DNA of 11,842 bases from Candidatus Campbellbacteria bacterium CG10_big_fil_rev_8_21_14_0_10_35_52 (GTDB taxonomy: Bacteria > Patescibacteriota > Minisyncoccia > Phycocordibacterales > UBA2163). This document shows positions 5,430 through 11,404 of this stretch, piece after piece (positions within the stretch are counted from its first letter, which is position 1; each line of letters opens with the position of its first letter). The position numbers and the translations under genes are program-made. The DNA lies in assembly GCA_002778715.1 (NCBI GenBank), contig PFAA01000053.1, forward strand, positions 1 through 11,842, read 5' to 3'. Under the pieces are notes generated by a model that saw nothing but the letters and a program-made list of their open reading frames with translations, made no database searches and was not told the DNA's origin.

Positions 5430-7163
5430 TCACGAGTGTGAGATGTCTTGTATCTCTTTCGTAACTAATTCTTCCGCTTCTTCAAGTTTTTGTTCAAATT
5501 GTTTCAAAAATTCCGATTCTTCCTCCGTGAGTTTTCTTTTAACCTTCTTAAGTCGTGTCACATGATTAGCAACACCCTCGCGAAGAACTTTGAAAGCCTT
5601 TTTGGACACCATTTCCGCTTCCTGCGCCTCGTGTCGCATACGCGCAATTGTGCGAGAAATCCTAAACCAGAGATGCACTCCACCCCATGCGAGCGCGCTA
5701 AGCACAAGCAGAGCGAGAATAGCCATAGAGAGATACTTCAAAACAAAGTTCACGAGGCCTATGACAAACTCTGACTGGACCGAAATAGTAAATGGTGGTG
5801 TCTCGGTGCTTTGCGCTCCCCGTTCATCGATTACGCGCGTGGTGAATGTGTACACACCGGAATCAAGACGCTTTGAAACAACAAGCACGAAGTTACCGGT
5901 AGCATCACTTTTGGTGTTTTCTTCCGAAATCAATCTGTCGCCTTCGCGAATATACACATTGACATAAGAGTTAGGATAGGTTGTTCCTCTGATTTTTATC
6001 GTATCTCCCACATTAATCGTCTTCTGATAATAGGTGATTATCGGCATATCAATGCCTTTAATCGTAAACTCCGCCGATGCGCTGCGTATGTTTCCTGCTC
6101 TGTCAATAGCAAAAACGAACAGGGTATGTTTGCCCGGGAGTTGAGGAGTCAGGAGATATGGATTAGATACTGTATCGGGAGCAATTTTAGGCAGCTCCTC
6201 GTTATCTCCGATTTTTATGTCGTAGTGGCTTATTCCCGATTCATTATCAATCGCTTTGAAGAAAACGACAGGTTGGGGCGCAAAGCCCTTATCGCCGTGC
6301 GGGAAAGTTATGGAGAATGGCTTCGGTGGCGTGGTGTCAATATTCACACGATACCGCGAAACAGCGTTCCATCCCGCCGATGTTCTAACTTGGAGAGAAA
6401 AGTAGTAGGTGCCGTCCGGGAGCTCATCAACTTTCTTTTTATTTATTGGCGGAATATAGGACACAAATGGGTTGCCTGTGGGAGACTTGCCGATAAGCGT
6501 TCGCGCTTCAAGCGCGCCGGGTGGCAACTCCCAAGAAAATTCTGGCGTATTGTTCACATACCATTTGATATCGTCAGGATGGGTAGAGGAAATAATATTG
6601 AGCGCGTTCGGAGTTGCAACCGATGTTTCTGCCTGTGGCGAAAGAGGCGTCTCTACCACGCTCGTGAGTGTAAAGACCGCGACTTGAAGCCCTTTTAAGA
6701 TATTTGTGCCTGTGCCGTCATTTGCCAGAACAGAGCCAGAAGAGAAACTTAGGTTCGCCTGTCCCGCGTTTCGCGCGCGAAAAGTAATGGCAAGAATTTT
6801 TCCGGAGGCGCCTGTATATCCGGGGTTAAGCGCTATACCTTCAAAACTGACCGTCCCCGCGCTGTTTGAGAACGACGGCTCCACCGGCCACAAAGAAAGA
6901 ATGGACCCCTGTTTGGAAATGGAGACAACCTCAAGCTTATCCCATGGAAACGACACGACTCCAGAAACAGCATTCATCGCTTGGTCAACACTCTCTACAG
7001 TTACATTCACTGAAAAGCTGACACCGACGCCGTATGAGCCGGATGGTGGCGAGAAGTTAAGCGTCGCCGCATTGATAATTGAAAACGGAAAAAACAAAAT
7101 ACAAAATGACAATGCCAAAAGTAAGAATATGAAATATGAAATATTAAATTTTAAGTGTATCAT
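5430..7163 (-). CDS. Membrane-anchored cohesin/Ig-like surface protein
   Basis: The 577-residue protein has a signal peptide (1-32), a cohesin-like domain (33-167), then three Ig-like beta-sandwich modules (about 175-275, 276-368 with the DTTPPKPFS and DRAGNIR motifs, and 373-461). A membrane helix (about 474-500) and a charged, probably coiled-coil cytosolic tail (501-577) follow. Cohesins bind Ca2+-dependent dockerin modules, and a dockerin is encoded three genes upstream. The cohesin matches that of the neighbouring 306-residue protein (SILSLW/SIISFW; GYTGASGKILAITFRA/GYQGKEGLILTLDFEA). It is the last operon gene and starts one base after the preceding stop (TAAaATG), which implies translational coupling. 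Apart from its first ~50 bp it is visibly more GC-rich than the gene before it. No enzyme domain is seen; adhesion or scaffolding is inferred. Confidence 0.82.
   Translation of the reverse strand: MIHLKFNISYFIFLLLALSFCILFFPFSIINAATLNFSPPSGSYGVGVSFSVNVTVESVDQAMNAVSGVVSFPWDKLEVVSISKQGSILSLWPVEPSFSNSAGTVSFEGIALNPGYTGASGKILAITFRARNAGQANLSFSSGSVLANDGTGTNILKGLQVAVFTLTSVVETPLSPQAETSVATPNALNIISSTHPDDIKWYVNNTPEFSWELPPGALEARTLIGKSPTGNPFVSYIPPINKKKVDELPDGTYYFSLQVRTSAGWNAVSRYRVNIDTTPPKPFSITFPHGDKGFAPQPVVFFKAIDNESGISHYDIKIGDNEELPKIAPDTVSNPYLLTPQLPGKHTLFVFAIDRAGNIRSASAEFTIKGIDMPIITYYQKTINVGDTIKIRGTTYPNSYVNVYIREGDRLISEENTKSDATGNFVLVVSKRLDSGVYTFTTRVIDERGAQSTETPPFTISVQSEFVIGLVNFVLKYLSMAILALLVLSALAWGGVHLWFRISRTIARMRHEAQEAEMVSKKAFKVLREGVANHVTRLKKVKRKLTEEESEFLKQFEQKLEEAEELVTKEIQDISHS
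7124..7151 (+). repeat. Heptanucleotide array 1 (RGAATWT-like, 4 units)
   Basis: Four units in strict 7-bp register: AGAATAT, GAAATAT, GAAATAT, TAAATTT. It encodes, on the other strand, part of the signal peptide of the 577-residue cohesin protein (KFNISYFIF). Confidence 0.7.
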
Positions 7164-7164
7164 T

Positions 7165-8085
7165 TTACTTTTTTATTTTGCTTTTTAATCGTAATCTGAC
7201 AAAAGCGCAGATAATGAAAAATCCTATTAGAATTATAAACCAGTTCTCCCATCTTTCATACCACTTGAATGGATATCTTGGTTCAAGCATCGCTATTCTT
7301 TCATTGCCTGCTTTATCTACAGCTTTAACATAAATGTAACTTCTTAAATTCTGGTCTTTGAGTAGATAGGGACTCTCATCCTCCATCAATTCATTCGTGC
7401 TAATTCGTGTTTTTATTCGTGGGCTTTCGTGTATGGCGTAGCCGTCAATACCGGAACCCTTGTCTTGTGTTGCGAAAACCAAAAACCACTTTCCGTCAAA
7501 TATGGCTGGGTCGGCCGTAATCTCTGGCTTAAACGATTCTGGCGGCTCTGTATCTGGAATTTGGAATTTGGAATCTGGAATTTTGAATGGTTCAGATGGT
7601 CGTGAAATATTAAATTCTAAATCTTTAAAAATAAGTTCAGCTTTTGTCCCTAAACTGTCATTTAAAAATAATCGAGCAGAATTAAGAATAGTGATTAGTC
7701 CCTTGCCTTCATTGTCGGCTTCAAAATCTAAAGTTAAAATCAAGCCCTCTTTGCCTTGATAACCGCCAGGAATAATTCCGCTAAATGATATAATCTCGCC
7801 TTCAACATTTGGTTTTTCTACCCAGAAACTAATTATTGAATTTCCGTCGCTCCAATTTTTTAACATCAGGTTTTTTGAATAACTTATTTTCACCTCTATC
7901 GTGTTAATACTCTCATTATCAGTATTGAGGAAGACCTTAATTGGGATAGATTCGCCCTGAAAAAATTCCTGCTTTGAAGCAAAAAGATCTAACTCCGCCG
8001 CTAGAGCTTGCTGGGTGAAGAATAAAATTAAAGCGAACAATACCAGAATATGGAATATGAAATATGGGATTTGGAATTTTTTCAT
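7165..8085 (-). CDS. Small membrane-anchored cohesin protein
   Basis: The 306-residue protein has a signal peptide (1-30), a cohesin-like domain (31-158), a short repeat-derived linker (about 168-180, two IPD motifs), one Ig-like module (about 181-262, with TQDKGSGIDGYAI and KAVDKAGNE), a membrane helix (about 280-298) and a short basic tail. The cohesin module, aligned to that of the 577-residue protein, shares the W-V-x-P segment and the GGYQGKEG loop. It would display a dockerin-binding module close to the membrane. The start ATG overlaps the stop of the four-helix-bundle gene (ATGA) and the stop lies one base before the next ATG, so it is firmly inside the operon. The N-terminal codons and the linker are both made of a 7-bp satellite. 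Confidence 0.8.
   Translation of the reverse strand: MKKFQIPYFIFHILVLFALILFFTQQALAAELDLFASKQEFFQGESIPIKVFLNTDNESINTIEVKISYSKNLMLKNWSDGNSIISFWVEKPNVEGEIISFSGIIPGGYQGKEGLILTLDFEADNEGKGLITILNSARLFLNDSLGTKAELIFKDLEFNISRPSEPFKIPDSKFQIPDTEPPESFKPEITADPAIFDGKWFLVFATQDKGSGIDGYAIHESPRIKTRISTNELMEDESPYLLKDQNLRSYIYVKAVDKAGNERIAMLEPRYPFKWYERWENWFIILIGFFIICAFVRLRLKSKIKK
7556..7590 (+). repeat. Heptanucleotide array 2 (RGAATWT, 5 units)
   Basis: GGAATTT, GGAATTT, GGAATCT, GGAATTT, TGAATGG in strict 7-bp register inside the 306-residue cohesin gene. Three units equal 21 nt, so the array yields a 7-residue peptide period (IPDSKFQ, then IPDTEPP) forming the linker between cohesin and Ig modules. Confidence 0.85.
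8045..8079 (+). repeat. Heptanucleotide array 3 (RGAATWT, 5 units)
   Basis: AGAATAT, GGAATAT, GAAATAT, GGGATTT, GGAATTT in strict register. It encodes the signal-peptide start of the 306-residue cohesin protein (KKFQIPYFIFHIL on the minus strand) and ends 3 nt from the stop of the four-helix-bundle gene. Confidence 0.85.
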
Positions 8086-8465
8086 TTGATAAATATTTTG
8101 GTTTTAGAAATAAAGCTGTTTAGAAGTTTATGAACGCTTATAGCTTGCTCAGCGATTTCATGAAATTCTGCTTGACTCAAATAATTCAAATTTTTGGCTA
8201 TTAAAAGTTGATTTTGTAGTTCAGTTAACGAACCGAGAGCAATATAATAAAATTGTAATTTTTCTTTGTAACTTTGTCTTGAAAATCCTTCGGCAATGTT
8301 AGAAGTAATAGAAACTGCGTCTCTTCTCAATTGAGAAACTAAACCAAATAGCTCTTCCTTTGAAAAATTCTTAGTACTGCGATATACAAGCAACACAAGC
8401 TTGTGCGCTTCTCGCCACACCTCCAAGTCCGTAAATGATTGTATTTTCTTTTTCGGTAATTCCAT
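8082..8465 (-). CDS. Four-helix-bundle protein (23S rRNA intervening-sequence type)
   Basis: The 127-residue soluble protein matches the family first seen in 23S rRNA intervening sequences: FTDLEVWREAHKLVLLVY (11-28), the central SQLRRDAVSITSNIAEGFSR (44-63), and KLQFYYIALGSLTELQNQL (69-87), ending in a final helix. Length is typical. The molecular role of the family is unknown. Here it is not in an rRNA gene but is the second gene of a surface-protein operon, 30 nt after the dockerin gene and overlapping the cohesin start by 4 nt (ATGA). Its start codon lies in a 7-bp satellite array inverted relative to the array just past its stop. No Shine-Dalgarno sequence is present. Confidence 0.92.
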   Translation of the reverse strand: MELPKKKIQSFTDLEVWREAHKLVLLVYRSTKNFSKEELFGLVSQLRRDAVSITSNIAEGFSRQSYKEKLQFYYIALGSLTELQNQLLIAKNLNYLSQAEFHEIAEQAISVHKLLNSFISKTKIFIK

Positions 8466-8490
8466 ATTCTAAATTCTATATTCTAAATTC
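8463..8490 (-). repeat. Heptanucleotide array 4, inverted (4 units)
   Basis: Read on the minus strand, four units of RGAATWT (GGAATTT, AGAATAT, AGAATTT, AGAATAT) lie directly before and into the ATG of the four-helix-bundle gene. Orientation is opposite to arrays 1-3, so it can pair with array 3 on the far side of the gene. Confidence 0.85.
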
Positions 8491-8495
8491 CAGAC

Positions 8496-9560
8496 CTACC
8501 CAGTCCAATAAAACGCCACTATTGAAAAATCAACCAAATCAACTTTGCCGTCGCCATTGAGCCGTTCTTTTTCTTTAGTGGCAAATTCCGCGCTTATCGG
8601 CCTTTTATACCAATATGCGGCGATAGAAAAATCAACCAGATTTACCCGGCCATCCGCGTTCAAATCGCCTTTTTTGGAGACCGTTTGTAATTGGGCCAAC
8701 ACATTTTTTGTCCCAACCTTAAAGCTTACTAAATTGCTGAAGCTACTGACATCCTGATTACCGATGGCCGCTTTTGCTTTCGTATAGTGAGTGCCATATT
8801 CAACAAAGCTGGAATCAAAATTATACAGATAAATACCGTCTTTGTCTGAAATTGTTTTACCAAAAAACTCCTCTTCTGAATTAACTGAAACAACAATATC
8901 GGCTTGTGGAGCTGATTGCCCGAAGACAGCGATATTGTCGCCGCGTTTCACTTCGCTCTTATCCACCGCAATGGTGGGTGCAATAAAAATGTCGCCGATG
9001 TTAGTGGTGGCACCGGAAGTTACGCTTACCGGAAAAGTTAAAAGAGATGAGCGGATTCCTTTACTATCTTCCGAATAAACGCTAAAAATATAATTGCCGC
9101 CGGAAATGCCGGTAACGCTCACTGAAAAATTGGCGCTTGCGTCAGCAACCGTAGTTGCCACGATTTGCGCGTCCTTCAAAACCGTTATCGTGCTTTTTGG
9201 ATAAGCCCTGCCGGAGAGGGTAACGCCGGTAACTGGAGCAATATAACCACCACCACCTCCGCCACCACCTCCGCCACCGCCAGACGGAGCGGAAGTGCAA
9301 GCGGAAGTATTAAAAGTGCAGTTTGAATTACAACTTAAAGTGCCACTGGTAAAGTCCTGTGTCGCACAAGAAGCACCATTCAAACTTGAGCCATCGCACT
9401 GCTCCGGGGTTTCAACAACACTGTCGCCACAGACGGTTATCTTGACCGTTGCGGTAATGCTTGCGCCTACCGCATAAGTCGGTCCGAGGAATAGAAAAAG
9501 CGGAGTAATTATAAGAGCGACTATCCATAAAAAATTGATAAAAATATGATTCTCCATCAT
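8496..9560 (-). CDS. Secreted dockerin protein with Cys-rich and Ig-like modules
   Basis: The 354-residue protein has a signal peptide (1-30), a Cys-rich module (C44, C55, C65, C77, C81, C88; CGDSVVETPEQCDG, a motif common in secreted multidomain proteins), a Gly12 linker (94-105), two Ig-like modules (about 107-190 and 193-282) and a C-terminal type I-like dockerin (297-354). The first Ca2+ loop is complete (D299, N301, D303, G304, N307, D310). The second has N335, D337, G338, D341 and D344, but R333 replaces the first Asp. There is no membrane anchor, so it should be exported and held on the surface by binding cohesins; two cohesin proteins are encoded downstream in the same operon. First operon gene, with a promoter about 45 nt upstream. 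The start is ATGATG; the first ATG was chosen, and the second is equally possible. Confidence 0.87.
   Translation of the reverse strand: MMENHIFINFLWIVALIITPLFLFLGPTYAVGASITATVKITVCGDSVVETPEQCDGSSLNGASCATQDFTSGTLSCNSNCTFNTSACTSAPSGGGGGGGGGGGGYIAPVTGVTLSGRAYPKSTITVLKDAQIVATTVADASANFSVSVTGISGGNYIFSVYSEDSKGIRSSLLTFPVSVTSGATTNIGDIFIAPTIAVDKSEVKRGDNIAVFGQSAPQADIVVSVNSEEEFFGKTISDKDGIYLYNFDSSFVEYGTHYTKAKAAIGNQDVSSFSNLVSFKVGTKNVLAQLQTVSKKGDLNADGRVNLVDFSIAAYWYKRPISAEFATKEKERLNGDGKVDLVDFSIVAFYWTG
9246..9281 (-). repeat. Gly12 codon repeat
   Basis: Twelve consecutive GGN codons (mixed GGC/GGT/GGA) form a flexible linker between the Cys-rich module and the first Ig-like module. Length change by whole codons would keep the frame. 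Confidence 0.8.
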
Positions 9561-9605
9561 GAAATATTGTTATCGTAATATGGATAATTCTCTATTGCCT
9601 ATTTT

Positions 9606-9634
9606 ATCATAAGAGATTTGCCAAATTATAACAA
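9606..9634 (-). promoter_or_regulatory. Promoter of the dockerin-cohesin operon
   Basis: On the minus strand TTGTTA (9634-9629) and TATGAT (9611-9606) are separated by 17 nt. Initiation near 9599 gives a leader of about 40 nt. The match is moderate, but no better candidate lies nearby. Confidence 0.5.
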
Positions 9635-9674
9635 TTTTTACATTCATTATATTTAATAAATCTTTTTTAAAAAT

Positions 9675-9691
9675 TATTAGTTGAACTAATA
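9675..9691. promoter_or_regulatory. 17-bp palindrome upstream of the operon promoter
   Basis: TATTAGTT-G-AACTAATA has perfect 8-bp arms around one base. It lies about 40 bp upstream of the operon -35 box, the size and symmetry of a dimeric repressor or activator site. The surrounding 9561-9786 spacer is otherwise simple AT-rich DNA. Confidence 0.4.
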
Positions 9692-9786
9692 TACAACATA
9701 TTATCTTTTACGCTTTTTAAGATATACATATAAAATATTTTTTAATTATATATAACTTAAAGTAATAACAAAACAAATACGCGTGG

Positions 9787-10416
9787 TTATTTTTTTCGCA
9801 TAGCGATATTAAACGAAAAAAACTTTTTAAAAATAAAGAGCAATCCAATAAAAGCGATAAATCCGAGTCCTCCCCACGACCACGGAGAATAGGTCTTAAA
9901 GAAACTAGAGATACGAAAACCAATCGCCTGGAAGATGTTTGCCGGCGCGAGCGTGAAATAGAGCTTGGTGCCAACCGCAACACCAATAGAAGTGCCTGGA
10001 GCGTTAGTCGGAACCGGACCGCTTTCAATGAACGAAAAATAATCACCCGGAGCGACCTTCAGAGGAACTATCATAGTTATAGAAACTTCCTGACTTTCTC
10101 CGGGATGGATAGTGAATGTGGAAGGATTGAATGAAAACCAGTTCTTGTCCGGGCGAAGCTGGTGGTAATCCTGATGAAAAGCGACTCCCATACCATATGT
10201 CGTTATCTCGTCGCCGGTATTAAAAATACGGACGCTCGGAAGTTCATAAATGCCACCGAGCTTCACTGGCTCATCCACGCGTATTTCTCCCGCGCCCATG
10301 CCGACACCAACTTTTGCTAAGACAACCGAGTATGAAAAAACAAAAAGTCCAGTGATAGCGAGAGCAAGAGCAAGAGCAAGAGCGAGCAAACTTTTCTGAC
10401 TGTATGAAATTGCCAT
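9787..10416 (-). CDS. Membrane-anchored Ig-like protein, DUF916/WxL-interacting-like
   Basis: From the ATG at 10416 the protein is 209 residues; a TTG at 10443 would add nine residues (MADCVIIKS) before the signal peptide, and I prefer the ATG. It has a signal peptide with a LALALALA core, an extracellular beta-sandwich (about 36-157) with IFNTGDEITTYGMGV, WFSFNPSTFTIHPGESQEVSI and VPLKVAPGDYFSFI, then a membrane helix (about 180-197) and a basic cytosolic end. The 'N-x-G...PGES...APGDY' pattern is shared with pilus-chaperone-like and DUF916-type WxL-interacting proteins; this assignment is a resemblance, not proof. It lies 71 nt after a small secreted W-x-L-bearing protein, probably in one transcript. 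Confidence 0.72.
   Translation of the reverse strand: MAISYSQKSLLALALALALAITGLFVFSYSVVLAKVGVGMGAGEIRVDEPVKLGGIYELPSVRIFNTGDEITTYGMGVAFHQDYHQLRPDKNWFSFNPSTFTIHPGESQEVSITMIVPLKVAPGDYFSFIESGPVPTNAPGTSIGVAVGTKLYFTLAPANIFQAIGFRISSFFKTYSPWSWGGLGFIAFIGLLFIFKKFFSFNIAMRKK
10357..10386. repeat. Hexanucleotide repeat in a signal peptide
   Basis: Five 6-bp units (AGCGAG, three AGCAAG, AGCGAG on the plus strand) encode the Leu-Ala dipeptide repeat of the signal-peptide core. Gain or loss of a unit keeps the frame and changes the hydrophobic length by two residues. Confidence 0.8.
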
Positions 10417-10487
10417 GCTTTTAATAATAACACAATCCGCCAAAAAGATAAATTGCGCGGCTGCCTATTTCGCACTTAACCTCGCCC

Positions 10488-11002
10488 TTATTGAGTGGTT
10501 ACTTGCACCGTTATCGTGAGCGATTTTTCTACGAAGTCATCTGAAGCAGATGGAGTAGTAAACTGGAAATCAAGGTCACCGCTTGTAAGTGAATTAAATG
10601 TACTTGATGCAGTAAGGTATGTGTCTGTCGCCTGGAATGTCATATAGGTTGAACCTGTTGTGGTAGACACTTCAAGTTTAAATATATTACTACCAATGGA
10701 AGTACCCAGTGTCCACGCCACGCCTCCGCTTGCATTTCCTGACTTGACATTCAACACTGCATTAGAACCGTCGTTATTAACTGTCTGCGTATCGCTGTTT
10801 CCCGCAGTCGTGGTTGCTGTTGAAAGAGCGACAGAACCGAACGCGATTGCGCTATCGCCAGTAATAGATACAGCCAAGTTGGTAGGGGTAACTGTCGCGG
10901 CAATGGTGCCGGTTTGAGCCGCTTTAGTTATATGCCCCAATAAAAGACCCCCCCTACAACAAGCATCGCGACTATAATATAAATATGCGCATTTTTTTTC
11001 AT
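10488..11002 (-). pseudogene. Small secreted W-x-L-like protein, frameshifted at poly-G7
   Basis: A full-length product needs two frames. From the ATG at 11002-11000 the reading MKKNAHIYIIVAMLVVGG is a normal signal peptide, but it runs to a TAA within 25 codons. The body, GHITKAAQTGTIAATV onward to the TAA at 10488-10490, is in another frame. The frames meet at a run of seven G (minus strand, 10954-10948); eight G would read continuously as ...LVVGGGLLLGHITKAAQ.... The mature part is beta-rich, Ser/Thr-rich and contains AWTL and a C-terminal KSLTITVQ strand. It is a paralog of the product encoded at 11405-11842 (shared IGSNIF, STTTGS, DFVxKS). Without the upstream part, only a TTG start at 10940 without a signal peptide remains. 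Phase-variable switch, true pseudogene or homopolymer error are all open. Confidence 0.8.
10948..10954 (-). repeat. Poly-G7 tract at the frameshift site
   Basis: Seven consecutive G on the minus strand, inside the hydrophobic core of the signal peptide. It is the only long G/C homopolymer I noticed in the window. Adding one G (or removing two) restores the reading frame. Confidence 0.9.
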
Positions 11003-11062
11003 TTTATTTTTAAAAAATTTAACTAATAATTATTATTAAAAAAAACCAAATTTAATATAAAT

Positions 11063-11090
11063 ATTATACCCCGTTATTTATATCAAGCAA
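11063..11090 (-). promoter_or_regulatory. Promoter of the frameshifted W-x-L-like gene
   Basis: On the minus strand TTGCTT (11090-11085) is followed after 16 nt by a consensus TATAAT (11068-11063). Initiation near 11056 gives a leader of about 55 nt before the ATG at 11002, which supports that upstream ATG as the original start. Confidence 0.65.
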
Positions 11091-11109
11091 ATAAAAGTTA
11101 TCCACACCC

Positions 11110-11394
11110 CCACACTAATTAAGACTTAATTTAATCCTACATTTAAGACCTCCTAAAGCGCGTCCAAAAAGTTTCAACATATCTTCTCTGCGCTTAGCGT
11201 CATCTTCTGATTTATATGCCTCGTAATAAATCAACTCAAACGGTCTTCAAAACTTTGTTGATTTATTATCGCCTGAATTATGTTCTTTTATCCTCCGTTT
11301 AAGATTATTTGTATAACCTATATAGAGTTTATTACCTTTTTTGCTTTTTAGCATATAGATATAAAACATAATTCAAAAGTCTTAATTAGTGTGG
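11110..11394. mobile_element. 285-bp unit with perfect 18-bp terminal inverted repeats
   Basis: CCACACTAATTAAGACTT (11110-11127) and its exact complement (11377-11394) bound a unit filled entirely by a GIY-YIG gene: the ATG is 7 nt inside one repeat and the stop lies within the other. The unit sits 10 nt after the stop of one surface-protein gene and ~20 nt before the promoter of its paralog. No transposase is present. AATCCTAC occurs both at 11133-11140 (inside) and at 11401-11408 (outside); no clean target-site duplication is visible. It could be a small homing or non-autonomous element. Confidence 0.6.
11115..11369 (-). pseudogene. URI-type GIY-YIG endonuclease with in-frame TGA
   Basis: The 84-codon frame from the ATG at 11369 encodes a minimal GIY-YIG nuclease domain, which cuts DNA with a single Tyr-centred active site. 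Visible motifs are FYIYMLKSKKGNKLYIGYT (the two Tyr motifs), NNLKRRIKEHN with the conserved Arg, then after the stop RPFELIYYEAYKSEDDAKRRE and a basic C-terminus ending KLSLN. Codon 41 (11249-11247) is TGA, exactly in the STKF-x-RPF turn where relatives have an ordinary residue, often Gly or Arg; a single change from GGA or CGA would explain it. Both halves are otherwise intact, so the lesion is recent or a read error. It was not found as an ORF because of this stop and its size. Confidence 0.85.
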
Positions 11395-11404
11395 AGGCAC
11401 AATC

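Noticed and set aside
6126..6698. 190-codon plus-strand ORF opposite the large cohesin gene
   Set aside because: Antisense shadow rich in Arg and Cys, with no motif, while the minus-strand frame has clear signal, domain and membrane features.
5430..9560. LPXTG-type sortase anchoring of the surface proteins
   Set aside because: No LPXTG-like motif is present near the C-termini; the cohesin proteins end in a membrane helix with a cytosolic tail and the dockerin protein ends in its dockerin.
9717..10046. 109-codon minus-strand ORF overlapping the DUF916-like gene
   Set aside because: It is an out-of-frame shadow of a well-supported secreted protein; its Ser/Arg-rich sequence has no domain features.
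10948..10954. Programmed ribosomal frameshift at the G7 run
   Set aside because: The zero-frame product would end right after the signal peptide and I see no stimulatory stem; slippage of DNA or a read error explains it more simply.
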